Shown: piece after piece, positions 40,772 to 48,450 of the stretch
How positions within the stretch are numbered: the first letter of the stretch is position 1
Layout: each line of letters starts with the position of its first letter
Assembly: GCF_041320705.1 (NCBI RefSeq)
Contig: NZ_JBGGTQ010000006.1
Coordinates: 186,001-250,000 of the forward strand
Origin: Kineococcus mangrovi
GTDB taxonomy: Bacteria > Actinomycetota > Actinomycetes > Actinomycetales > Kineococcaceae
Direction: 5' to 3'
DNA: 64,000 bases
Program-made: the position numbers and the translations under genes
Notes under the pieces: generated by a model
The model's input: only the letters and a program-made list of their open reading frames with translations
Told to the model about the DNA's origin: nothing
Databases searched by the model: none

Positions 40772-41108
40772 CGCGTGCTCCTCCCGAGGCGGTGCGCCTC
40801 TTGATCGGCTTGTTCCACCGTAAGGGGTTGAGGCTCGACGTCCTGGTGCGCCGATCACGCTGAGCCCCGTTTCGGGCGGTCAGTGGCCGGCGGCTGTGAG
40901 ACGTCAGCAGGCGTTGGTCGGGTCCGACTGCCCAGCTGGTCGATCGTTCGCTCTTCGGCACGAGAGGCTGTCCCCGGTCCCGGCGACCGCGCACGGCGCG
41001 GGACGACCGGCAGGTCGTCGAGGACGGGCGGGACGTCCTTGTGGCGGACCGCGGTGCGGGCAGTGCCCGCGTGACGGCGCCCCGTTCGCCGCGAGTTCCG
41101 GACAGAGC
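40772..41108. other. Gap with promoter of the small membrane gene and a repeat
   Basis: 337 bp between the start of the small membrane protein gene and the stop of a TetR gene, both on the minus strand. The first 60 bp contain the ribosome site and CTTGATCGGCTTGTTCCACCG-like AT-richer promoter sequence just right of it. The repeat copy at 40941-41017 follows. I see no other gene. Confidence 0.45.
40941..41017 (+). repeat. Intergenic repeat copy 11 (hairpin and right half)
   Basis: CTCTTCGGCACGAG marks the worn left end; hairpin CCGCG (40987-40991), CACGG, CGCGG (40997-41001) is intact, and right block GCGGGACGACCGGCAGGTCG occupies 40998-41017. It shares the ACGACCGG variant with copy 13. Confidence 0.75.
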
Positions 41109-41726
41109 TCAGTGGCCGGCGTCTGGTTCGCTCAGGAAGGGGACGCGTTCTGACCTCGCGATGATCTCGCGCAGGTCGGCTTCGCAGTTCGCCAGTTCGT
41201 CGAGCGTGACCTCGGTGAGGGACCGTTCGTCGTCCGCGGCGATCCAGGCGTCGAACCCGTCGTAGTAGGCCCTCACGCCGATGTCGGCCACCAGGCCGGC
41301 GCGGCGAGGGCTGCCGAGGTGTTCGAGGAGGGCGGTCGCCAGGGCGGCGGTGATGGACGAGCGCTTGAACGCGGCGCGTTCCCTCAGCTCCGGGCTGGCG
41401 GCGATGAGGCCGGCCAGTCGCCGGCTGCTGGCGTGGTCGGGGAGGTGCGCGTCCGTCATCGCCGCGATCGCAGCGCCCACGGCACCGATCGCCGGGGAGT
41501 CGACCGGGGCGCGGTGGACCGCGTCGACGGCGAGGTCGATGAGCGCGTCCTGGCCCTGGAAGAGGATCTCGCGCTTGTCGGGGAAGAGCCGGAAGAGCGT
41601 CGTCTTGGTCAGGCCGGCGCGTTCAGCGATCTGGGCGGTCGTGGTGGCCTCGTAACCCTGCTCGCAGAACAGGTCGACGGCGGTGCGCAGCAGCCGCCCG
41701 CGTGCATCCGGCTCCCATCGCGCCAT
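41109..41726 (-). CDS. TetR-family regulator
   Basis: 205 residues from ATG 41726 (AGGA upstream; another ATG at 41735 is less well placed). HTH: RTAVDLFCEQGYEATTTAQIAERAGLTKTTLFRLFPDKREIL. Ligand domain unassigned (YYDGFDAWIAADDERSL). Divergent from an epimerase-like gene across 122 bp that contains two tandem operator-like 23-mers, so it probably represses both. It forms a two-gene module between repeat copies 11 and 12. Confidence 0.9.
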   Translation of the reverse strand: MARWEPDARGRLLRTAVDLFCEQGYEATTTAQIAERAGLTKTTLFRLFPDKREILFQGQDALIDLAVDAVHRAPVDSPAIGAVGAAIAAMTDAHLPDHASSRRLAGLIAASPELRERAAFKRSSITAALATALLEHLGSPRRAGLVADIGVRAYYDGFDAWIAADDERSLTEVTLDELANCEADLREIIARSERVPFLSEPDAGH

Positions 41727-41740
41727 GAGCACCATCCTAG

Positions 41741-41793
41741 GTGATGCAACTCGGTCACATCACGTGTACGGTGATGTAACCGAGTCACATCAC
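41741..41793. promoter_or_regulatory. Two tandem 23-bp operator-like palindromes
   Basis: Both 23-mers begin GTGATG and end TCACATCAC, at 41741-41763 and 41771-41793, exactly 30 bp apart. Each is nearly palindromic, and their centres are ACTCGG and ACCGAG. The spacing of close to three helical turns and the place between divergent tetR and epimerase genes make them likely TetR sites. Confidence 0.8.
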
Positions 41794-41848
41794 CGGTTCC
41801 TCGCCGCGGACACCCGGGCGGAGCCCCACTGCTGAACGGAGAACCCCC

Positions 41849-42730
41849 GTGCGCGTCTTCACCACCGGCGCCTCCGGCTGGATCGGCACCGCCTTGACCA
41901 CCGAGCTCATCACCGCCGGGCACGAGGTCGTCGCCCTGGCCCGTTCTGAGGCTTCCGCCGAGAAGGTCCGCTCGCTGGGGGCCAGCGCGGTCCGCGGCGA
42001 CATGAGCGACCACGACCTCATCCTCACCTGCGCGAGAGAGGCCGACGCCGTGGCGCACCTGGCGTTCACGCTCGACTTCGCCGAGTTCGAGGAGACCGTC
42101 GACAACGAGGTCGAGCTCATCGCGAAGGTCGGCGATGCCCTGCAGGGCGCGGGCAAGGCGTTCATCGCGGCCTCCGGGACCCCGATCCTCCTCGGCCGGG
42201 GCGCCACCGAGGACGACGTGCTCGACCCCTCGGGACCGGCCGGTGCGCGGGCACGGACCGCGGCGGCGGTCCTGGCGCTGTCGGGACGAGGCATCCGCTC
42301 GGGCCTGGTGCGGATGCCGCGCTCGGTGCACGGCGCGGGCGACCGCAACGGGCTGATCGCGGTGCTCGTCGGCCTGGACCGTCAGCTGGGCACGGCCGCC
42401 TACGTGGGCGACGGGGCCAACCGCTGGCCCGCGGTGCACATCAGCGACGCCGGCCGCCTCTTCCGACTGGCCCTGGAGCAGGCCCCCGCCGGTTGCGTGC
42501 TGCACGCCGTCGGGGAGGAGGGCGTGGTCATGCGTGACGTCGCCGAGGTCATCGCGGCGAAGACGGGCCTGAGCGCCGCGGCCGTCGACCCGGAGCAGTT
42601 GGGTGTCTTCGGCGCTCTGCTCGGCGGTGATCAGCCCGCCTCCAGCGCCGCGACCCGCCGGCTCGTCGGGTGGGAGCCGGCCGGCCCGACCCTGCTCGAG
42701 GACCTCGAAGCCGGCCACTACACCGACTGA
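41849..42730 (+). CDS. NAD(P)-dependent epimerase/dehydratase (extended SDR)
   Basis: 293 residues from GTG 41849. RVFTTGASGWIGTALTTELITAGHEVVALAR is the TGxxGxxG Rossmann start of extended short-chain dehydrogenases; later DAVAHLAFT and the substrate part GDGANRWPAVHISDAGRLFRLALE are typical of the atypical SDR group often regulated by neighbouring TetR proteins. The usual YxxxK is not obvious, so activity may be non-classical. Induced presumably by the TetR ligand. Substrate unknown. Confidence 0.88.
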   Translation: MRVFTTGASGWIGTALTTELITAGHEVVALARSEASAEKVRSLGASAVRGDMSDHDLILTCAREADAVAHLAFTLDFAEFEETVDNEVELIAKVGDALQGAGKAFIAASGTPILLGRGATEDDVLDPSGPAGARARTAAAVLALSGRGIRSGLVRMPRSVHGAGDRNGLIAVLVGLDRQLGTAAYVGDGANRWPAVHISDAGRLFRLALEQAPAGCVLHAVGEEGVVMRDVAEVIAAKTGLSAAAVDPEQLGVFGALLGGDQPASSAATRRLVGWEPAGPTLLEDLEAGHYTD

Positions 42731-42874
42731 CCACCGGGCACCGACGCCGCCGCCGACGCCGCCACCGACGGCGTCGAACCCACCGCGTCGCACCACGCCG
42801 CCAGCTCTCGAGAGAACCCGTCTCGTTCGCGCAGGTCTTCATCCGGGTGGTCGACTCGCTCGATGCTCTCGCGT

Positions 42875-42944
42875 CCATCGCCGAGACCACGACGTCGCCG
42901 GCTGCCGAGGACCGCGCGAGGTTCGCGGGGCGACCGTGACGTCG
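42875..42944 (+). repeat. Intergenic repeat copy 12 (full length, longer loop)
   Basis: CATCGCCGA, left block GACCACGACGTCG at 42885-42897, hairpin CCGCG (42912-42916) with a seven-base loop and CGCGG (42924-42928), right block GCGGGGCGACCGTGACGTCG at 42925-42944. The two extra loop bases make the left-to-right distance 40 bp rather than 38, while the stem is kept. Confidence 0.83.
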
Positions 42945-42959
42945 GCCGAGGTGGTCGCC

Positions 42960-43466
42960 TCAACGCTCCGGCAGCCGGTAACGCACCACGACCATGAAGG
43001 CCACGTAGCCGGTCATCGCCACCAGCCAGGCGCCGAAGGCGAGGAAGAACCACCACGGCAGGCTGTCGGTGCCGTTGCGGGTGGCGTCGACGGTGGAGAA
43101 GGTGAGCGCGATGTTGAGCAGGGCCATCGCGCTGCCCATCCACAGCAGGTCGGCGCGCAGGCGGCGCCTGACCTCGTCCTGCAGGCCTGCCTCGGCCCAG
43201 CGCTGCTTGCCGGGCAGGTTGATCCACTCCCACGGCAGCTTCGGCATCTGCCAGGCAAACACCGCGAACAGGGCCGCCAGACCTGCCGTGATCGCAGCTT
43301 GGAAGGTGACGGCGCCGGTGCGGGTGCCCCAGTCGTCGGCTGCGCCGTCGGCGCCGAAGTGGGTGGGCACCCGCTCGGGCAGCAGGGTCGCGGAGACGAC
43401 GACGGCGATGAGCGCCAGCGCGGTGGTGATCGCGAAGGTCAGCACGGCGGGGGTGGGGCGACGCAT
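42960..43466 (-). CDS. DUF1648-type integral membrane protein
   Basis: 168 residues from ATG 43466. The start LTFAITTALALIAVVVSATLLPERVPTHFGADGAADDWG is a DUF1648 domain: one membrane helix then the PxHFGxxGxxDxW pattern. Three more hydrophobic segments follow (TFQAAITAGLAALFAVFAW, MGSAMALLNIALTF, WWFFLAFGAWLVAMTGYVAFMVV). Related proteins include SdpI-like immunity proteins, but only the first domain is shared clearly. It is the last gene of the repeat-separated series, between copies 12 and 13. Confidence 0.82.
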   Translation of the reverse strand: MRRPTPAVLTFAITTALALIAVVVSATLLPERVPTHFGADGAADDWGTRTGAVTFQAAITAGLAALFAVFAWQMPKLPWEWINLPGKQRWAEAGLQDEVRRRLRADLLWMGSAMALLNIALTFSTVDATRNGTDSLPWWFFLAFGAWLVAMTGYVAFMVVVRYRLPER

Positions 43467-43510
43467 GCGGGGACGCTAGCGACTCGTGCTCCCGTGATCT
43501 GCGGCTCCTC

Positions 43511-43580
43511 GGACATCGCCGAGACCGTGACGGCGCAGACCGCCCCGGACCGCGCACCACGCGGGACGACCGGAAGGTCG
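43511..43580 (+). repeat. Intergenic repeat copy 13 (full length, last copy)
   Basis: CATCGCCGA, left block GACCGTGACGGCG at 43523-43535, hairpin CCGCG-CACCA-CGCGG at 43550-43564, right block GCGGGACGACCGGAAGGTCG at 43561-43580. Left-to-right distance 38 bp. To the right of it no more copies are seen in the window. The rest of the gap up to 43753 shows nothing else convincing. Confidence 0.83.
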
Positions 43581-43753
43581 CGCGACGACGTCACTCCTGC
43601 TGCGCTGCCGGCGATGGACGGCTCCGGTCGGGTCGCGGTGGGAGGCGTCTCCCGCGGCCGCCGCGAGGACGGGGAAGGTGAGGCCGTCTCCGAGGAGCGC
43701 CCGACGCCGTGGCGGGCGGCCGACGTCGAGCTCGTGGTCGGTCGGACCCCGGC

Positions 43754-43963
43754 TCAGGCCCCGCCGGCACCGCCGAACGGACCCTCACCCCGGTGGTGCG
43801 CCATCGGACCGGAGCCGGTGAGGTCCCAGTGGCCGCGGTGCGGGCCGTCCCGGGCGGCGCGGTGGCGACCGTGGTCGCGCACCACGAGCGCCACGATGAG
43901 CGCGACGAGGACGAGCGCCGAGACGACCAGCGCGATGAAGACGACGACGACGACGGGACCCAC
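43754..43963 (-). CDS. Small single-pass membrane protein
   Basis: 69 residues from GTG 43963, preceded by AGGAGAGGAG, a strong ribosome site. One long hydrophobic segment (VGPVVVVVFIALVVSALVLV, then ALIVALVV) starts at the N-terminus; the rest is rich in His, Arg and Gly (DHGRHRAARDGPHRGHWDL). An in-frame ATG at 43993 would absorb the ribosome site and is less likely. No family recognised. Confidence 0.55.
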   Translation of the reverse strand: MGPVVVVVFIALVVSALVLVALIVALVVRDHGRHRAARDGPHRGHWDLTGSGPMAHHRGEGPFGGAGGA

Positions 43964-44094
43964 GACGTTCTCCTCTCCTTCGAGCACGCCCACCGTCGCA
44001 CGGCGTCGCCCGACGGCGCGTCCCGTGCGCCGAGTCGGTGCCAGATCGTTGTGGAAGCGCCACCGGAGGCGCCGGGCTGGTTACCCTGCCGCCT

Positions 44095-44670
44095 GTGCGT
44101 CCGGTGCAGCGTTCGACCTCCCGCGACGTCGCGCTCGTCGCGACCTTCGCCGCCGTCATCGTCGTCCTGGGCGCGCCCGGGCAGCTGCCGCTGTTCGGCA
44201 ACGCGGTGCCCATCACCCTGCAGACCCTCGGGGTCATGCTCGCCGGTGCCCTGCTCGGCGCCCGCCGGGGCGCGTTCGCGGTCCTCGTCGTGCTCGTCCT
44301 GTGCGCCGCCGGGCTGCCCGTGCTGGCCGGTGGGCGCGGGGGTCTCAGCGTCTTCGCCGGGCCGAGCGTCGGGTACCTGCTCGGGTGGCCGCTGGGTGCC
44401 GCCCTCACGGGCTGGCTGGCACGGCGGCGCCCCAGCGACCGACCGCAGTGGTTCTTCACGGCCGCCGTCGCGGGGGGCATCGGAGTCGTCTACCTGATCG
44501 GTGTCCCCGTCCAGGTCTGGATCACGCACCTCCCGGCGTGGACCAGCGTCATGTTCCTGCCCGGTGACCTCCTCAAGGCCGCCCTCACGGCCGTCGTCGC
44601 GAGCGGTGTGCACCGCGCCCGGCCCGAGCTGCTGCCGCGGCGCCGTCGCCGCGCGACCACCTCCGTGTGA
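44095..44670 (+). CDS. bioY: Biotin transporter substrate-binding subunit BioY
   Basis: 191 residues, the usual BioY length. The membrane protein has six hydrophobic segments; NAVPITLQTLGVMLAGALLGARRGAFAVL is the family signature for biotin binding, with GPSVGYLLGWPLGA later. It captures biotin, either alone or with an ECF energising module; ecfA/ecfT are not nearby. GTG 44095 is chosen because it gives the correct length. It is followed at once by an AMP-ligase and a thiolase gene, an arrangement suggesting a shared role in biotin or acyl-CoA metabolism. Confidence 0.92.
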   Translation: MRPVQRSTSRDVALVATFAAVIVVLGAPGQLPLFGNAVPITLQTLGVMLAGALLGARRGAFAVLVVLVLCAAGLPVLAGGRGGLSVFAGPSVGYLLGWPLGAALTGWLARRRPSDRPQWFFTAAVAGGIGVVYLIGVPVQVWITHLPAWTSVMFLPGDLLKAALTAVVASGVHRARPELLPRRRRRATTSV

Positions 44671-44671
44671 G

Positions 44672-45802
44672 GTGACCGACCCCGACGACCTCGTCGTCCT
44701 GGCCGCCGGCGAAGGCGACCTGGCGCCCGCGCTGGTCGCGGCGACCGCCGAACCCGGCCACCCGCCCGTCCTCGTGCTCGACCCCGCCGGCGGTGACGAC
44801 CTGCTCCGCGCCGCCCGCCGTGCCGTCACCGCGGGCGACGTCCGGGCCGGTGACCTCGTGCTCAGCACCTCGGGCAGCACCTCCCGCCCCCGGGCCGTCG
44901 TCCGGACGTCGGCGTCGTGGGAGGCCTCCGCCCGTCCCCTGGCCGACCTCCTCGACCTCGGGCCCGCCGACGTCGTCGGCACCGCCGGCCCGGCCGCGTC
45001 CACCCTCACGCTGCACGCGGGGTGGCACGCGCTGCGCGTCGGGGCCCGCACCGCCGGGGCGGGAGGCCGGACCCCGCCCCCGGGCAGCACCGTCCTGCAC
45101 GTCGTCCCGGCCGTGCTGGCCGCCGTCCTCGACGGTGAGGACCACCCGCACGTGCGCGCCGCCGTCGTCGGGGGCGCCGGGCTCGACCCCCGCCTCCGAC
45201 GGCGGGCCCTCGACCGCGGGTGGCGGGTCGTGGAGTACTACGGCGCCGCGGAACTGTCCTTCGTCGGGATCGCCTGCCACGCGCCGGGCCCGGCGGACCC
45301 ACCCGACGGTTTCACCCCCTTCCCCGGGGCCGCCGTCCGCGTCCGCGACGGGCTGCTGGAGGTCACCTCGCCGTACGTCGCGCGGTGCCGCCTCGACGCG
45401 ACCGGCGACGCCACCCCCGTGACGCCCACCCCGTGGGCCGGTGTCGGCGACGTCGGGACGGCGTTGCCGGACGGCCGGTTCGCCGTCCTCGGCCGCCCCG
45501 GCGCCGTCCTCAGCGGTGGCAGCACGGTCCTCGTCGCGGAGGTCGAGCACCGCCTGCGGCCGCACCTCCCGCCGGGTGCCGAGGTCGTGGTGTGCGGGAC
45601 GCCGCACGACCGGTTCGGCGAGGTCGTCACGGCCGTCGTCGTCGGGCCGGCCGAGGTTCCCGCGCCGTTGCGCGCCGCGGCCCGGTCGCTCCCGCCGGCC
45701 GCCCGGCCCCGCCGCTGGCTCGCGGTGGCCGACGTCCCGCGCACGGGCAAGGGGGAACCCGACCGGGCTGCCGTCGCCCGGTTCGCCGGGGCGGGACGGT
45801 GA
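44672..45802 (+). CDS. AMP-forming acyl-CoA synthetase-like enzyme (compact)
   Basis: 376 residues from GTG 44672, two bases after the bioY stop. The adenylate-forming superfamily is shown by LVLSTSGSTSRPRAVVRT (P-loop-like A3), VVEYYGAAELSFVG (A5), the GDVGTALPDGRFAVLGRPG region (A7-A8) and the final PRTGKGEPDR with the catalytic lysine (A10). It is shorter than usual ligases, lacking much of the first subdomain, like MenE-type proteins. Substrate unknown; a short acyl or pimelate-like acid would fit next to bioY. Its stop overlaps the thiolase start. Confidence 0.82.
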   Translation: MTDPDDLVVLAAGEGDLAPALVAATAEPGHPPVLVLDPAGGDDLLRAARRAVTAGDVRAGDLVLSTSGSTSRPRAVVRTSASWEASARPLADLLDLGPADVVGTAGPAASTLTLHAGWHALRVGARTAGAGGRTPPPGSTVLHVVPAVLAAVLDGEDHPHVRAAVVGGAGLDPRLRRRALDRGWRVVEYYGAAELSFVGIACHAPGPADPPDGFTPFPGAAVRVRDGLLEVTSPYVARCRLDATGDATPVTPTPWAGVGDVGTALPDGRFAVLGRPGAVLSGGSTVLVAEVEHRLRPHLPPGAEVVVCGTPHDRFGEVVTAVVVGPAEVPAPLRAAARSLPPAARPRRWLAVADVPRTGKGEPDRAAVARFAGAGR

Positions 45803-46908
45803 CCGCCGTCGTCGTCGCCGCGCGGCGCACCCCGTTCGCCACGGCCGGCACGACCTTCGCCGGACTGCGCGACCACGACCTCGCCGCTGCGGTCCTCGCG
45901 GCGCTCGCCGACGACGTCACCCGGTGCGCCGCGCGGGGCACGACGGTGGCCGAGGTCGTCGCGGGGGTCGCGACGGCCGACGGCAATCCCGCCCGCCGGG
46001 CCGCGCTGGCCGCCGGTCTGGGCGTCCACGTCCCCGGCACCACCGTCGACGCCCAGTGCGCCAGCGGGCTGGCCGCCGTCCGGCTCGCCGCGGCGCTCGC
46101 GGCCACCGGCACCGGACCCGTCCTCGCCGTGGGGGCCGAGAGCACCACGGCCCGCCACCGCGACGGTGTCGTCCCGCGCGCCGCGTTCGCCCCCGACGGC
46201 TGGGCCGACCCCGGCATGGGTCCCGCCGCCGACGCCCTCGCCGCCGAGCTGGGCATCGGGCGCGCCGACCAGGAGGCGTTCGCCGTCCGCTCGCACGCGC
46301 GCGCCCTCGCGGCCCGCCGTCGCACGGCGGAACGGTTCGTGCCGCTCGCCGGTCTCGACCGGGACGCCCGGCCCCGCGTCCTGCGCCCCGGGGTCCTCGC
46401 CCGGTTCCCGCCCGCCTTCGGTGCCGACGGCACGGTCACGGCGGCCACCGCGAGCGCCCACGCCGACGGTGCGGCCGGGCTCGCCCTCGTCGACGCGGCC
46501 ACCGCGGACCGTTGGGGCGCAGGCGGTCTCACCGTCCTCGCTACCGCCGCCGCCGGCGCGGACCCCGCCCTGCCCGGTGCCGCCGCCGCGCCCGCCGCCC
46601 GCGCGGCGTTGCGTTCGGCCCGCCTCGGCGTCGCCGACGTGGACCGCCTCGAGGTGGGGGAGGCGTTCGCCGCGCAGGTCCTCGCCTGCTCCCGCGCCCT
46701 GGGCCTGGAGGACGAGGACCCGCGCCTGAACCCCGACGGCGGGGCGCTCGCGCTCGGGCACCCGTGGGGGGCGACGGGGGCGGCGCTGCTCGTCGCCCTC
46801 GCCGGGGGACTGGCCCCCGGCCAGGTCGGGGTGGCGGTCAGCGCGGCGGGTGGCGGGCTGGGGGTGGCCGTCGTCGTCCGCGCGCGTCCCGCCGGCCCGG
46901 GTGCGTGA
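45799..46908 (+). CDS. Thiolase family acetyl-CoA acyltransferase
   Basis: 369 residues. The nucleophilic cysteine is in TTVDAQCASGLAAVRLA; the second active-site region is NPDGGALALGHPWGATGA with the His, and the usual C-terminal Cys loop is replaced by VGVAVSAAGGGLGVAV, where a CxGxG would be expected. Loss of that second cysteine suggests non-classical or biosynthetic (KAS-like) use. GTG overlaps the ligase stop by four bases; the bioY-ligase-thiolase set is one transcription unit. Confidence 0.85.
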   Translation: MTAVVVAARRTPFATAGTTFAGLRDHDLAAAVLAALADDVTRCAARGTTVAEVVAGVATADGNPARRAALAAGLGVHVPGTTVDAQCASGLAAVRLAAALAATGTGPVLAVGAESTTARHRDGVVPRAAFAPDGWADPGMGPAADALAAELGIGRADQEAFAVRSHARALAARRRTAERFVPLAGLDRDARPRVLRPGVLARFPPAFGADGTVTAATASAHADGAAGLALVDAATADRWGAGGLTVLATAAAGADPALPGAAAAPAARAALRSARLGVADVDRLEVGEAFAAQVLACSRALGLEDEDPRLNPDGGALALGHPWGATGAALLVALAGGLAPGQVGVAVSAAGGGLGVAVVVRARPAGPGA

Positions 46909-47511
46909 CGTCCCGACACCTCCACCGGGGTCCGGGGGTGCCGGGACGTCACGCAGCGCGCGGGGAAACCTCTCGCCGTTCCCGGTGCCCCGCTGGGGCG
47001 CCTCGGTCACCCCTCGGACTCCTCCTCGGCCGCCGCGCGGGAGCGGCTCGACCGGGAGTGCGCGTGGCTGGCCGCGCACGACGTGCTGCCCGCGGACCTG
47101 CTGCGGCGCAACCGGGACCTCGCCCGCGCGGTGCTCCGGTCGTGGGTCCCGGTCTTCACCCACGGCGACCTGCAGACCGGCCACGTCGTCCTGCGCGACG
47201 AGGAGGTGACGGGCGTCCTGGACTGGTCGGAGGCGGCCCCCGGTGACGCGGCCTTCGACCTCGCCGTCCTCACCCTCGGGTTCGAGGAGCACCTGCCGGC
47301 GGTGCTGGACGGCTACGGCCCCGGCGTCGACGTGGACGCGGTGCGCGGTTGGTGGTCCTGGCGCAGCCTGACCGCGATCCCGTGGCTGGTCCAGCACGGG
47401 TTCGACCCGTTCGCCCCGGGCTGCGAGGTCGACGTCCTGCGGGCACGCCGGTCGACCGCGGCCGGGACGGGACCCCCGACGCCGGTGCGCCGGGTCACCG
47501 GCACCACCTGA
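46909..47511 (+). pseudogene. C-terminal remnant of an aminoglycoside phosphotransferase-like kinase
   Basis: In the frame that ends with the thiolase stop, readable protein resumes (ERLDRECAWLAAHDVLPADL) and continues through the kinase core FTHGDLQTGHVVLRDEEVTGVLDWSEAAPGDAAFDLA, that is HGDxxxxN-like (H instead of N) and the DWSEA metal-binding motif, to 47511. The ATP-binding N-terminal lobe is absent and no start codon with ribosome site is present before 47083. So it is a truncated APH/phosphotransferase gene. Confidence 0.65.
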
Positions 47512-47643
47512 GCGGTGCCGGTGGTCAGCCCGTTCGGGTGATTCCCCGTCCCCGAGGGGGACGACGCCGATCTCGGCGAGCGCACCGGGCGGTGCGGAGT
47601 ACCGTCGCGCACGAGCGTTTCCGGAGTTCAGGGAGGAACTGTC

Positions 47644-47790
47644 ATGGTCGTCCTCGGCATCGTCCTGCTGATCGTGGGGCTGCTGGTCTCGTCGCTGAGC
47701 GTCCTGGTGTGGGTGGGGGCAGTGCTCATCGTCGTGGGCCTGGTCCTGAACCTGGTCCCCATCGGGGGGAGCAGGCGACGGGTCTTCTGA
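47644..47790 (+). CDS. DUF6131-type small membrane protein
   Basis: 48 residues, ATG 47644, preceded by CAGGGAGGA. Two hydrophobic stretches (VVLGIVLLIVGLLVSSLSVL and VWVGAVLIVVGLVLNLV) with a basic C-terminal SRRRVF end match the tiny DUF6131 membrane proteins of actinobacteria. Function unknown. It is convergent with the methyltransferase gene. Confidence 0.75.
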   Translation: MVVLGIVLLIVGLLVSSLSVLVWVGAVLIVVGLVLNLVPIGGSRRRVF

Positions 47791-47796
47791 CGCCGC

Positions 47797-48450
47797 TCAG
47801 GCACCGACGGCGTCCGCCGTCCACACCAGTGAGTACCGCCAGAACAGGTGCCGCCGGATCCGCGCCCCCGGCACCACCCGCTGCGCCACCTCCCGAACCT
47901 GCGCGAGCGTGGCCGTCGCGGGGGCGGTGGGCGCCGTCATGGCGACGGGCCGGGCTGTCGAACCCCGGCGCCGGGTCTTCACGGCACCGACGAGGAGGTT
48001 CGCGGGGACCGCAGTGAGGCTGAGGGAGCGGTCGAGAAGACCCCGCTCGCGGTGCAGACCGAGCACGACGAGGGTTCCGCCGGGTGCGAGGAGGTCGCGC
48101 AACCGCGTCAGCCCGGCTCCCAGCGGCACGTGGTGCAGGACGGCGAGGGCGGTCACGACGTCGTACCCGCCGGGGAGGTCCGCGGTCAGCAGGTCGCCGC
48201 ACCGGAGATCGACCCCGTCGAGTCGTTCCCCCGCCGTGGGGACGACGGCGGGATCGGCGTCGATCCCGGTGACGCGGCGGGCCCGGCGGGTCAGGCGGCG
48301 CGCGAAGTCGCCCGTCCCGCAGCCGACGTCGAGAGCCGTCCCGACCCGCTGAGGCAACTGCCGCTCGATCCAGGAGTGGTACCAGGCGTTGTGGTCCCAG
48401 GGGTGCGCCGCGTTGAACGCGTCGCACCGGGCGAGGACCCGGCCCGTCAG
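47797..48450 (-). CDS. Class I SAM-dependent methyltransferase, probable CTG start
   Basis: 217 residues if begun at a CTG (48450) overlapping the stop of the preceding gene as CTGA. No ATG, GTG or TTG occurs before TTG 48357, which would remove the conserved start CDAFNAAHPWDHNAWYHSWI. Motif I is ALDVGCGTGDFARRL, motif II-like VTGIDADPAVV, then DVVTALAVLHHVPL and DLLAPGGTLVVLGL. Other junctions in this operon overlap as ATGA or GTGA, so CTGA fits the pattern. It may act on a small molecule or lipid; substrate unknown. Confidence 0.8.
   Translation of the reverse strand: MTGRVLARCDAFNAAHPWDHNAWYHSWIERQLPQRVGTALDVGCGTGDFARRLTRRARRVTGIDADPAVVPTAGERLDGVDLRCGDLLTADLPGGYDVVTALAVLHHVPLGAGLTRLRDLLAPGGTLVVLGLHRERGLLDRSLSLTAVPANLLVGAVKTRRRGSTARPVAMTAPTAPATATLAQVREVAQRVVPGARIRRHLFWRYSLVWTADAVGA

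Noticed and set aside
30467-43580. Classical integron with attC sites
   Set aside because: The repeats have constant orientation and folding, but no GTTRRRY/RYYYAAC core pairs, and no tyrosine integrase gene is in the window. Many genes also face against the repeat direction.
30467-43580. CRISPR array
   Set aside because: The repeats are separated by whole genes of hundreds of bases, not short uniform spacers, and no cas genes are present.
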